A DNA stretch of 29,387 nucleotides from JBBQER01 sp038320885. GTDB taxonomy: Bacteria > Actinomycetota > Acidimicrobiia > IMCC26256 > PALSA-610. The DNA lies in assembly GCA_038320885.1 (NCBI GenBank), contig JBBQER010000050.1, forward strand, positions 1 to 29,387. Reading direction: 5' to 3'. The notes beneath the pieces were generated by a model. It ran no database searches. It was not told where the DNA came from and worked only from the letters and a program-made list of their open reading frames with translations. The position numbers and the translations under genes are program-made. Each line of letters begins with the position of its first letter. The stretch's first letter is position 1. Of the stretch, positions 15,425 through 22,402 are shown piece after piece.

Positions 15425-15690
15425 CTACGTGGTCACCGCGCCTGATGGGGCCGAGACAGGCCGAGTGTCGCGAGCGTCGGTGCCTCCGACGGTGCACGTG
15501 TAGCTCTTACCGCCGGTGGGGCCCGGTAACCGTGAGCAGGCTCGCGGCCCTCCCTTCGACCTCGCGACACCGTCGAAGCTCGACGTGCACGTCGTCGTAG
15601 AGGTGCCGTTGTTCGCGCCGGGCGTGAAGGTCACTTTGATCTGGCCGGCTGCAACGTGCACGGCGCTGACCCCCGGGCGCGGGCCGGCCG
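15425..15690 (-). pseudogene. Decayed FN3 domain fragment, paralogous to the RCC1-FN3 protein C-terminus
   Basis: The minus strand reads GVSAVHVAAGQIKVTFTPGA, then NNGTSTTTCTSSFDGVA, and ends GKSYTCTVGGTDA, then SAPSGAVTT. This matches the final domain of the protein at 25773-28754 (GVSAVHFAAGQIKVTFTPGA, GKTYTCKVKGTNA, SAPSGAATA). The middle part matches only in another frame (RAASLLTVTGP against GAASPLTVTTL), so two compensating frame changes are present. It is a degenerate copy, not a gene. Confidence 0.75.
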
Positions 15691-15812
15691 GGACGCAGCC
15701 GACGTTGTGGGTCAGGGTGACCACACCGAAGGGGCAGTTGCGCCGATACCGGCACCGGCCGCATGGGGTGATTGTGGTGCGAACGTCAGACCCACACCAA
15801 GAGGAGTGAACA

Positions 15813-16661
15813 ATGAACCTGTTCCGACCCACCAAGATGCGCCGCGTCGCCTCCGCCTCAATGGTCGTCGTGGCCGCCGCGGCGATGAGCGCGGTCCTCC
15901 CGGCAGCGCCGGCGAGCGCGAGTCCCGACGGGATCCTCGCGTCCGGCGAGGCGCTCGAGTCCGGCCAGACGGTCACCTCGACGAGCGGCGCGTTCAAGCT
16001 CGTCATGCGGTCCAACGGCAATCTTGTCGCCTACCTCGACATGGCGGTGTACGGGGAGAGCGAAGCGGTGTGGAGCTCGGGGACGGCCGGCAACTCGGGC
16101 GCTCGCGCCGTAATGCAGAAGGCCGGGAACCTCGTGGTGTACTCGAAGCGCGGCACCGCCTTGTGGTGGACCGACTTCGGAGGTCACCCGGGCGCCTACG
16201 CGGTCATGCAAAACGACGGCAACGTCGTGCTCTACACCAATGTCGGCGGCGCGGCCGTCGCCACGTGGTCCAGCCGCACGGGCGGGACCACGACGTCGAT
16301 GCCAAACTGCACGTCCTGGAGCAACGTCTTCGGCAGCATCCACACATGCCTCGACACGACCGTCTGGCACAACGGCGCGCACGCCGGCGTGCTGTCTTCG
16401 TCGGCGGTCAAGGCACGCTGCTGGGTCGAGGGCTCCGCTGTCCTCGTCGGCCGGAGCTGCGGCGAATCCCGGCAGGGCACCTACACGATGAGCAGCGGCG
16501 TCAACGAGGACTGGCTCAACCAGTCGATCACGAGCAGGCCGCCGATGGCGAGCTTCCCCGTTTACTACTGCACCTACCTTCGTATCGATATCCAGCCCGA
16601 CGGGGTCATTTCCCCCCTCAAAGTGCTCGTCACCGGACCGGCCCTCACCTCCGGCTGCTGA
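15813..16661 (+). CDS. Secreted bulb-type (B-lectin) domain protein
   Basis: A 282-residue protein. Residues 1-37 are a Sec signal peptide: basic start (MNLFRPTKMRRVA), hydrophobic core (MVVVAAAAMSAVLPAA) and an ASA-type cleavage site. Residues about 40-150 carry three repeats of the mannose-binding B-lectin type: MRSNGNLVAY, MQKAGNLVVY and MQNDGNVVLY. Only the last closely matches QxDxNxVxY, so sugar binding may be limited to one site. The C-terminal 130 residues hold six cysteines, probably three disulfides, and match nothing I recognise. A GAGGAG six bases before the ATG supports the start. It is probably a surface or secreted carbohydrate-binding protein; it converges with the kinase gene to its right. 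Confidence 0.85.
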   Translation: MNLFRPTKMRRVASASMVVVAAAAMSAVLPAAPASASPDGILASGEALESGQTVTSTSGAFKLVMRSNGNLVAYLDMAVYGESEAVWSSGTAGNSGARAVMQKAGNLVVYSKRGTALWWTDFGGHPGAYAVMQNDGNVVLYTNVGGAAVATWSSRTGGTTTSMPNCTSWSNVFGSIHTCLDTTVWHNGAHAGVLSSSAVKARCWVEGSAVLVGRSCGESRQGTYTMSSGVNEDWLNQSITSRPPMASFPVYYCTYLRIDIQPDGVISPLKVLVTGPALTSGC

Positions 16662-16727
16662 GGTTCCTCGCACAGCCCGTAGCGCGCGCCGTCTCCGCCA
16701 CCACAACCGGGCGGGGACGCCGCGCGA

Positions 16728-18770
16728 TCAAGGCGTCGGCGCGCCGATGAGCACGGCTCCGTCGGGTCGACCGCCGGGCGCGGTCGTCGTAGCCGCGATC
16801 CAACATCTTGACCCGGTGCAGGCGAGCTGGCTCACGCCGGTCACGCCGGATGGCAAGGTCTCGCGCCGCCATGTGCCGTTCGCGAAGCTCGCGAGCCATG
16901 GTCGGTGCAACCGGCTGGTGTCGAACCCAGTCGCCACACAATGCGTCGCGTCCCGGCACGACAGATCTGTGGCTTGCGGCAGTGGTGTGCTCGACACCTT
17001 CCAGTGCGCGCCGCCATCGTCGGTGGAGAGGAGCTCGCTCGTCGCGAACGTCGAAGCGAGCGCGCGGCAATGGAGGCGATCGACACAAGTCACTGCATCG
17101 ACGGCAGGGAGATCGCCGACATTGCCGCGTTCGCTCGACGCGAGGAGCGACCAGTGCCGGCCGCCGTCGTCGGTCCGAGCAATCCCGCCGGGGCACTCGG
17201 TTACCCCAAAGCCGCCGCACTGATTGAAGCCGGCTGCTAAGCCGTGCCGGGGGTCGACGAGGTGCGTCGTGAAGAAGTATCCGATCGCCAGGCATCCGAG
17301 CCCACCACGGCGCGGCGGCGTCGACGACGAACCGTCGAGACACACGGTCGAGTTCTGCGCGGCCCAGCTACGACCTCCGTCGGCGCTCGTGAAGATGCCG
17401 CCACCCACAGCTGAGCAGCGCATCGCCACGCACGCGACGCTCGACAGTTCGCCACTCACCACATTGCGCTGCCAGTGGGCGCCGCCATCGACGGTGGTGA
17501 CGATCTCGCCCGGCGGCCGCCCCCGGACGCCGAAGACACCCCCGACCGCGACGCAGCGCGTTCTCGACGCACAGCTGATGTGACGCAGGATGCCGGTCCC
17601 GGCGGGCAATCGCGACGGCTGCCAGCTGCGCCCGCCGTCGGTGCTCGTTGCCGCGACGCCGACGGTGTCGGCGCCGTCGGTGCCGCCGACCGCGTAGCAC
17701 GCCGACCGGACGCAGGTGACGCCTCGCACCGGTGCGGACGCGGCGAGCACAGGCTTCCAGCCGGCGGCGGCCGAGTGGCGCGTGAGCGCGATCGTCGCGA
17801 CGCCGGCAACGACCACCGCGCTCGCCGCAATAGCGAGTGCCGGTGCGAGGCGAGGCCGGCTGAGCACACGGCGAACGAGCCGCCGCGCGAAGCTCGGTTT
17901 CGGGCTCCGAGTCTGGGACGCAAGGCCGGCAACTATTCCGCTCAACGCGCCGCCCGCGGCGAGCACCGCCGGCGCGTAGCTACGGGTCGCCGCCGCGTCA
18001 AGTGCCGCGCGGAACGCGTTGGCGTCGTCGAAGCGCTGCGCCGGATCCTTCTGCAGTGCTCGCTGGGTGACGGCGGTGAGCGCGTCCGGTACATCCGCCA
18101 TCGGCGGAACCTCGGCCGCGGTGTGCGCCTCCATCACCGCGAAGGCGCTGTCGCGCACAAAGGGTGGCCCGCCGGTGAGCAGCTCGTGCAGCACGCAACC
18201 GGCGCCGTAGAGGTCGCTGCGCGCGTCGAGCGACTCGCCGCGCACCTGCTCGGGGCTCATGTACGCCGGTGTGCCCTCGCCGGCGCGGAAGGGCGTCGAA
18301 GCGTCGCGGCGTGACAGCGCAAGGCCGAAGTCAGCAAGCTTCGCCATGCCGTGCCGGTCGACGAGCACGTTCTCAGGCTTGACGTCGCGATGAATGACCC
18401 CGTGGTCATGCGCCACCCCAAGCCCCACGAGGAGATCGTCCATGATCTCGATCAGGTCGGCTGGCGCGAGCCGCGACGTCTGGCCGAGTACCGCGCGCAG
18501 CGACGCGCCGTCGACGTACTCGACGACGAGATACGGCTCGGCCTCGGAGTCGACGAACTCGACGACGCGCACGAGGTGGTCGTCGCGCAGCGCGCACAGG
18601 ATCGTCGCCTCACGACGCAGCCGGTCGTGCGCCGCCTCGTCCCGTACGAAGCCGGCGTCGATCAGCTTGACGGCCACGCGCTCGCCCGTATCGCTGCGCG
18701 CTTCGTAGACGACGCCCGTCGCGCCGCGGCCGAGGACCGAGCGCAGCTCGTATTGGCCGAGCCTGGGCAT
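16728..18770 (-). CDS. Transmembrane Ser/Thr protein kinase with extracellular beta-propeller-like sensor
   Basis: A 680-residue PknB-type kinase. Residues 7-265 are the kinase domain: GRGATGVVYEA (Gly loop), VAVKLI (Lys), VIHRDVKPENVL (catalytic loop), LADFGLALS (DFG) and GTPAYMSPEQVRG. A single transmembrane helix lies at about 310-335 (LAIAASAVVVAGVATIAL). The outside part (about 345-680) has repeated Asp-box-like turns such as STDGGRSWQP, TVDGGAHWQR, SADGGRSWAA and STDDGGAHWK, each next to a short CxnC motif (n = 4-5) followed by an A-x-G strand. That looks like a BNR/Ycf48-type propeller stapled by disulfides. It should sense an external ligand and phosphorylate cytoplasmic targets. It is divergent from the second kinase, 76 bases apart. 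Confidence 0.92.
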   Translation of the reverse strand: MPRLGQYELRSVLGRGATGVVYEARSDTGERVAVKLIDAGFVRDEAAHDRLRREATILCALRDDHLVRVVEFVDSEAEPYLVVEYVDGASLRAVLGQTSRLAPADLIEIMDDLLVGLGVAHDHGVIHRDVKPENVLVDRHGMAKLADFGLALSRRDASTPFRAGEGTPAYMSPEQVRGESLDARSDLYGAGCVLHELLTGGPPFVRDSAFAVMEAHTAAEVPPMADVPDALTAVTQRALQKDPAQRFDDANAFRAALDAAATRSYAPAVLAAGGALSGIVAGLASQTRSPKPSFARRLVRRVLSRPRLAPALAIAASAVVVAGVATIALTRHSAAAGWKPVLAASAPVRGVTCVRSACYAVGGTDGADTVGVAATSTDGGRSWQPSRLPAGTGILRHISCASRTRCVAVGGVFGVRGRPPGEIVTTVDGGAHWQRNVVSGELSSVACVAMRCSAVGGGIFTSADGGRSWAAQNSTVCLDGSSSTPPRRGGLGCLAIGYFFTTHLVDPRHGLAAGFNQCGGFGVTECPGGIARTDDGGRHWSLLASSERGNVGDLPAVDAVTCVDRLHCRALASTFATSELLSTDDGGAHWKVSSTPLPQATDLSCRDATHCVATGFDTSRLHRPWLASFANGTWRRETLPSGVTGVSQLACTGSRCWIAATTTAPGGRPDGAVLIGAPTP

Positions 18771-18787
18771 CGTCGCCCCCGCAACTG

Positions 18788-18817
18788 TTCGAAAACCAGG
18801 CGGCGGAGGTCTAGCAT
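18788..18817 (+). promoter_or_regulatory. Putative promoter of the second kinase (CTAGCATT -10)
   Basis: TAGCAT (18812-18817) matches TANNNT and has a TTCGAA 18 bases upstream. The same CTAGCATT string occurs in front of the FHA-LuxR gene (20564-20557, minus strand), so the two may share a control signal. Inferred from sequence only. Confidence 0.4.
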
Positions 18818-18855
18818 TCGATCGTGGCGGCGTTCAAGTACCGCCGGTGCAGGCA

Positions 18856-19926
18856 ATGATCAGCGGCTACGAGCTGCTTCGTCCGCTGGGTCGGGGTGCC
18901 GCCGGCGTCGTGTACCTCGCGCGGCGATCCGACGACGGCACCACTGTCGCGTTGAAGCACCTCGCGGAAGGCAACGCCGACGTGCGCGCGGCGTCGCGGC
19001 TACGGCGCGAGGCTGCGGCGCTCGCCGCCATCGACCATATCGGTGTAGTGCGCATCGTCGAGGTCGTCGACGACGGTGCCGACCTGTGGCTCGCCATGGA
19101 GCACGTACCCGGCGTGACGCTCGGTGCGCTTCGGCCGCTGACGCGCCCGGCGGCGCTGAGTGCCCTCGCGCAGCTCGCGAACGCACTCGACGCGGTCCAC
19201 CACCGCGGCATCGTGCACCGTGATGTCAAACCCGCGAACGTCCTCGTCGACCCGCAAGGTCGATGCCGGCTCGTCGACTTCGGCATCGCACGTTTCCTCG
19301 CCGACTCGCAGCACGCGCGCCTCGGCGGCGGCCTGCGCACCGACACCGGGACGGTGCTCGGCACGCCGCGCTACCTCGCGCCCGAGCTGCTCGACGCCCG
19401 GCCGGCAGGGCGGGCATGCGACATCTACAGCCTGGCGGTCGTCGCCTACGAGCTCGTCGTCGGCCGCGTGCCGTTCGATGACGATGACGTCCTTGCCCTT
19501 CTCGATGCGCATCGCCACCGTCCGCCGCCCGATCCGGCCGCGCTCGACGCCGCCCTCGAGGGCCCGATGGCCGCCGCGCTGGTAGCCGGCCTCGCCAAGC
19601 AACCCGGCGCGCGCCCGCCGACCGCCGCGGCCTGGTGGCAGTCGATCGCCGACGCGGCCGCCGCGGCAGGCATCGAGTGGCGTGGGCGCGGGAGCGAGCA
19701 GCTCACGGCCGCCGCCGATCACGCCACGCGCACCGCGATCCACGGTCTCGACCTCACCGGCGACAGCGAAGCGGAGACCCATACCGAACACACCAAGGCA
19801 CGGCTCGAACTGCCGCGTGCGCGGCCGCCGGTGTTCCGCGGTCACCGTCGCCGGCGCTTGGCATTCGGCGCCCTCGCCCTCGCGCTCGCGTCGCTTACCG
19901 GCTACGTACTCGCGCACTTTCATTGA
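18856..19926 (+). CDS. Ser/Thr protein kinase with C-terminal membrane anchor
   Basis: A 356-residue kinase counted from the ATG at 18856, which puts ISGYELLRPLGRGAAGVVYL at the N-terminus as in PknB relatives; a GTG three codons upstream is possible. Motifs: VALKHL (Lys), IVHRDVKPANVLVD (catalytic loop), LVDFGIARF (DFG), LGTPRYLAPELL (activation/P+1 loop) and CDIYSLAVVAYELVVGRVPF. After about residue 270 comes a linker, then a final hydrophobic helix (LAFGALALALASLTGYVL) at the very C-terminus with almost nothing outside. It is thus a membrane-tethered kinase without a sensor domain and could act with the propeller kinase encoded divergently. It converges on the FHA-LuxR gene, 26 bases away. 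Confidence 0.92.
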   Translation: MISGYELLRPLGRGAAGVVYLARRSDDGTTVALKHLAEGNADVRAASRLRREAAALAAIDHIGVVRIVEVVDDGADLWLAMEHVPGVTLGALRPLTRPAALSALAQLANALDAVHHRGIVHRDVKPANVLVDPQGRCRLVDFGIARFLADSQHARLGGGLRTDTGTVLGTPRYLAPELLDARPAGRACDIYSLAVVAYELVVGRVPFDDDDVLALLDAHRHRPPPDPAALDAALEGPMAAALVAGLAKQPGARPPTAAAWWQSIADAAAAAGIEWRGRGSEQLTAAADHATRTAIHGLDLTGDSEAETHTEHTKARLELPRARPPVFRGHRRRRLAFGALALALASLTGYVLAHFH

Positions 19927-19952
19927 TCCCGTCGGCGCGACTGAATACGAGC

Positions 19953-20528
19953 TCAGCGTGCCTCGCCACGCGCCGGCGGAACGATCCCGTGCTCGACCGC
20001 GAGTCGCGTCAGCTCGGGTCGGCGCCGGCAGCCCGTCTTGTCGCGAATGCGGTCGAGGTGCGACCGGACTGTCGCTACCGAAATGAACAGCGCTTCGGCG
20101 ATCTGCTCGTCGGTGTCACCGCCCGCCAGCAGGGCAAGGACCTCCCGCTCGCGAGGCGACAGCTCGAGACCGGGCCGCGCGTTCGGCAGCGGCCTGTTGG
20201 TCGAGTCGCCGTCGAGCAGCGTGCCGTCGGCCTCGTGCTCCGCGTCGACAAATGTGAGGCGCCACGCACCGACGCGCATCTCGTCGCCCGGCCGCAGCGC
20301 GACCGGTTCGTGCACGCGGTGATCGTTGACGAACGTGCCGTTGCGGCTCCCGAGATCAGAGAGCCGCCAACCGCCGTCGAGGCGCTCGAGCAGTGCGTGC
20401 AGACGCGAGACCTTTTCGTCGCCTCCCAGGTGCACGTCGGCGTCGGCGGCACGACCGAGCGTGAGGCGATCGCCGTTGAGCGGAAAGAGCTGGCGACCCC
20501 GCGCGGTGTAACCCTCGAGGTGCCCCAC
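19953..20528 (-). CDS. FHA domain-LuxR-type HTH transcription regulator
   Basis: A 191-residue protein. Residues about 22-95 are an FHA domain with the phosphothreonine-binding signature: LTLGRAADADVHL, KVSRLHALLE, then LSDLGSRNGTFVND. Residues about 125-185 are a LuxR/GerE HTH: LSPREREVLALLAGGDTDEQ, then IAEALFISVATVRSHLDRIR. The GTG at 20528 is chosen because GGAGG lies six bases upstream and a TAGCAT -10 (20562-20557) would start the message just before it; an ATG at 20603 would add 25 residues of low-complexity sequence. FHA domains read phosphothreonine, so the two adjacent Ser/Thr kinases are obvious partners: phosphorylation could recruit or activate this DNA-binding protein. The link is inferred from domains and position. 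Confidence 0.88.
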   Translation of the reverse strand: MGHLEGYTARGRQLFPLNGDRLTLGRAADADVHLGGDEKVSRLHALLERLDGGWRLSDLGSRNGTFVNDHRVHEPVALRPGDEMRVGAWRLTFVDAEHEADGTLLDGDSTNRPLPNARPGLELSPREREVLALLAGGDTDEQIAEALFISVATVRSHLDRIRDKTGCRRRPELTRLAVEHGIVPPARGEAR

Positions 20529-20556
20529 GGGCGGCCTCCGTCGTCGTAGGTGGACA

Positions 20557-20564
20557 ATGCTAGG
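20557..20564 (-). promoter_or_regulatory. CTAGCATT -10 element of the FHA-LuxR gene
   Basis: The minus strand reads CTAGCATT, about 30 bases before the chosen GTG and upstream of its GGAGG. It is identical to the element before the second kinase. No convincing -35 is seen. Confidence 0.4.
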
Positions 20565-20672
20565 TGCACGACCGGACGCCACGACGCGAGGTTCCTTCGG
20601 CATGCCTTCCACTTTTGCATCGGCGGTCTCATTTGGCGGCAGTCGTGCTGGCAGTCTTCTTCGTCGTGCGCC

Positions 20673-20688
20673 TGGGCAAGACTGCCCA
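20673..20688. repeat. Hairpin TGGGCA-AGAC-TGCCCA
   Basis: A 6-bp stem with a 4-base loop, upstream of the lipoprotein gene. It has no following T-run, so a terminator role is doubtful. Confidence 0.4.
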
Positions 20689-20709
20689 CCCACAAGGGGT
20701 AGATGCGCC

Positions 20710-20741
20710 CATGGTGAGAACCTGGTTTCTCGCTCACCATG
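20710..20741. promoter_or_regulatory. Long inverted repeat upstream of the lipoprotein gene
   Basis: CATGGTGAG (20710-20718) is perfectly repeated in inverted form as CTCACCATG (20733-20741). The 14-base centre itself contains the palindrome AACC-T-GGTT. The structure lies 38 bases before the ATG at 20779 and could be an operator or a 5' leader hairpin for this gene. Confidence 0.5.
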
Positions 20742-20778
20742 TGGTCGAAGAGACACGCTCGCACGCGAAGGAGGAGAC

Positions 20779-22032
20779 ATGCCAAGGATGACTCATGGGA
20801 TCGTAGGGAAGGGCCGAACGGCAGCGGTCGCCGGGTTGGCTCTCGCGGGCCTCCTCGCGGGATGCGGTGGCGGCGGTAGCGGCCCCAAGGCGTCCGCGGG
20901 TCCCGGCCGCTCCAACGAGTCGACGACGAGCCGTCCCGCCTCGGGATCGGGTTCGACGACGCCGAGCGGCGCATCAAGTGACCTGGCACACGCGCACGGG
21001 ATCTTCATCGCCCGCTGCACGAGCGATCAGGACAGCGCGGGTAACGACGAGCACGTCTACCAGGTCGACGTGCGCGATCCTCGTGACGGGCACGTCGTCG
21101 CGAGTAGGGCATTTCGCACGCCGTTCGGGCGCTCTGCGAATCCGGTCGTCTTCGGCGATCCGCTGAGCCTCGCGCTATGCGGCCAATCGCCACAGCGCAA
21201 CGCACTCGATGCGGGTTACGGACATGTCGTGGCGAGCGCGCACTTGGCCGACAACTCGGAACACGCGGGCATTCTCGACCTCGGCTCGGGCAAATTCACC
21301 GACCTGCGCGCGGGCGCGGTCAAAGGCGCGCTTGCGCCGGTGTTGCACGATGGCCCCGCCCAGTTCGGCCCCGACGGCCAGATCTGGTTCGGAGAGTCTG
21401 AAGGTTCGAGCGGTACAGACTTCAGGCTTATCTCAGTCGACCCATCGACCCTCACTGCGACGGTACGCCTCGACAACGTCCAGCAGGATCTCGTAAACAC
21501 CACCTCGGTTCCGACGCTCACAGCAAAGGCGGCGCTGATCGTCGCGAAGCCTCCCGTCGGCTACCCGCCGGCGGCCTTCTGCAACTGCGCGCCTGTGCCG
21601 AACCCAACGGGCGGTGTCGCCGCGCAGGTCGATGCAGCGGGAATCAGCGTGTTTCTTCCTCCGGAGTGGCATCGCAAGATCATCGAACTCCCCGCCGATG
21701 GTCGCGACTTCGGCGGCCAGAAGTGGAGTGCCGGGACGGACCTCGCATGGCTCGACGACCAGCGCTTTGTGTGCACGTGCGTCGGCAGCTCCGGGGGTGT
21801 CGGTCTCGCGCTCGTGACGACGTCGGCGAACCTCTCCGGCATCACGGTCGTGCCGATTCTTCCCGACACCGACCGCGTAAGCCACGATGTCGTGGTCGCG
21901 CCAAGCGCATCGGGGATCGCCTTCATCTCGACCGGTCACGGCGAGGACGCGCTATTCACAGTCTCACCCAAGGGCGACGCCGCGCGGCTCGTCGCGCTCC
22001 CAGCCGACAGTCACCTCCTCGAATGGCGCTGA
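20779..22032 (+). CDS. Secreted lipoprotein with probable beta-propeller fold, function unknown
   Basis: A 417-residue protein. The ATG is preceded by AAGGAGGAGAC, an excellent ribosome site. The N-terminus is a lipoprotein signal: MPRMTHGIVGKGR, a hydrophobic stretch, and the lipobox LLAGC with Cys29 as the anchoring residue. A Ser/Gly/Thr-rich linker follows to about residue 65. The rest has repeated strand patterns such as YGHVVASAHLAD, GPDGQIWFGESEG and SGIAFISTGHGEDALFTVSP, typical of WD40/propeller-like extracellular proteins, but no family is recognised. It belongs to the group of surface genes between tRNA fragments 2 and 3 and is divergent from the FHA-LuxR gene. Confidence 0.8.
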   Translation: MPRMTHGIVGKGRTAAVAGLALAGLLAGCGGGGSGPKASAGPGRSNESTTSRPASGSGSTTPSGASSDLAHAHGIFIARCTSDQDSAGNDEHVYQVDVRDPRDGHVVASRAFRTPFGRSANPVVFGDPLSLALCGQSPQRNALDAGYGHVVASAHLADNSEHAGILDLGSGKFTDLRAGAVKGALAPVLHDGPAQFGPDGQIWFGESEGSSGTDFRLISVDPSTLTATVRLDNVQQDLVNTTSVPTLTAKAALIVAKPPVGYPPAAFCNCAPVPNPTGGVAAQVDAAGISVFLPPEWHRKIIELPADGRDFGGQKWSAGTDLAWLDDQRFVCTCVGSSGGVGLALVTTSANLSGITVVPILPDTDRVSHDVVVAPSASGIAFISTGHGEDALFTVSPKGDAARLVALPADSHLLEWR

Positions 22033-22144
22033 CGCGAGCTCGTGCGCGATCGCACTACCCGACACGAGCCGTTCGCACGTCAACGTTGCCGCGCCTCGCG
22101 GCGTCTGACGTCCAACCGGTTCGCTCACGATGAGGTTTCGAGAG

Positions 22145-22187
22145 TCGGGCTACCGGGATTTCGAACCCGGGACCTCTTGACCCCCAG
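22145..22187 (-). repeat. tRNA-Pro(GGG) 3'-end fragment, copy 3 (att-like scar)
   Basis: 43 bases, equal to copy 2 except for one inserted T in the T-loop and one acceptor-stem change (CTACC for CTGCC). As in the other copies, identity stops at the anticodon loop. The T-loop insertion rules out a functional tRNA. Confidence 0.78.
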
Positions 22188-22365
22188 GACGTTTCGGAGG
22201 TCAACACAGGGGCACGCGGAGTCGCGTGGCGCGGAGGAATCGGTTGTGCGAGTCGGGAACACCGGCACCGTTCACTTCATCGGACCGAACTGCACTAACG
22301 ACGGCTAGGGCATGCTTGCGAGTGGCGCATCCTGCACCTACGGCTACGCCAACGTATCTCAATGC

Positions 22366-22385
22366 GACCTCTTGACCCCCAGGAC
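22366..22385 (-). repeat. tRNA-Pro(GGG) anticodon-arm fragment, copy 4
   Basis: 20 bases identical to 22171-22190, covering variable loop, anticodon stem 3' strand and anticodon loop, plus the three bases beyond it. The T-arm and acceptor are gone. It lies about 195 bases from the matching part of copy 3. Confidence 0.65.
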
Positions 22386-22402
22386 CCGCCGGGCAGCTTT
22401 CG

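Larger units (their letters stand above)
14452..15812. other. Gene-poor, decayed stretch between acyl-CoA ligase and lectin gene
   Basis: About 1.36 kb with no intact gene. It contains tRNA fragment copy 2, the two copies of a 93-bp direct repeat, a DinB-like remnant with an internal stop, and an FN3 fragment with frame changes; each is listed separately. In 14460-14670 I see nothing recognisable. Confidence 0.6.
22033..22402. other. Short gene-free gap with two tRNA-derived scars
   Basis: 370 bases without a recognisable gene. It contains tRNA fragments 3 and 4, separated by about 180 bases of sequence I cannot assign. The stop of the cyclase-ATPase gene lies 21 bases right of fragment 4. 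Confidence 0.5.
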
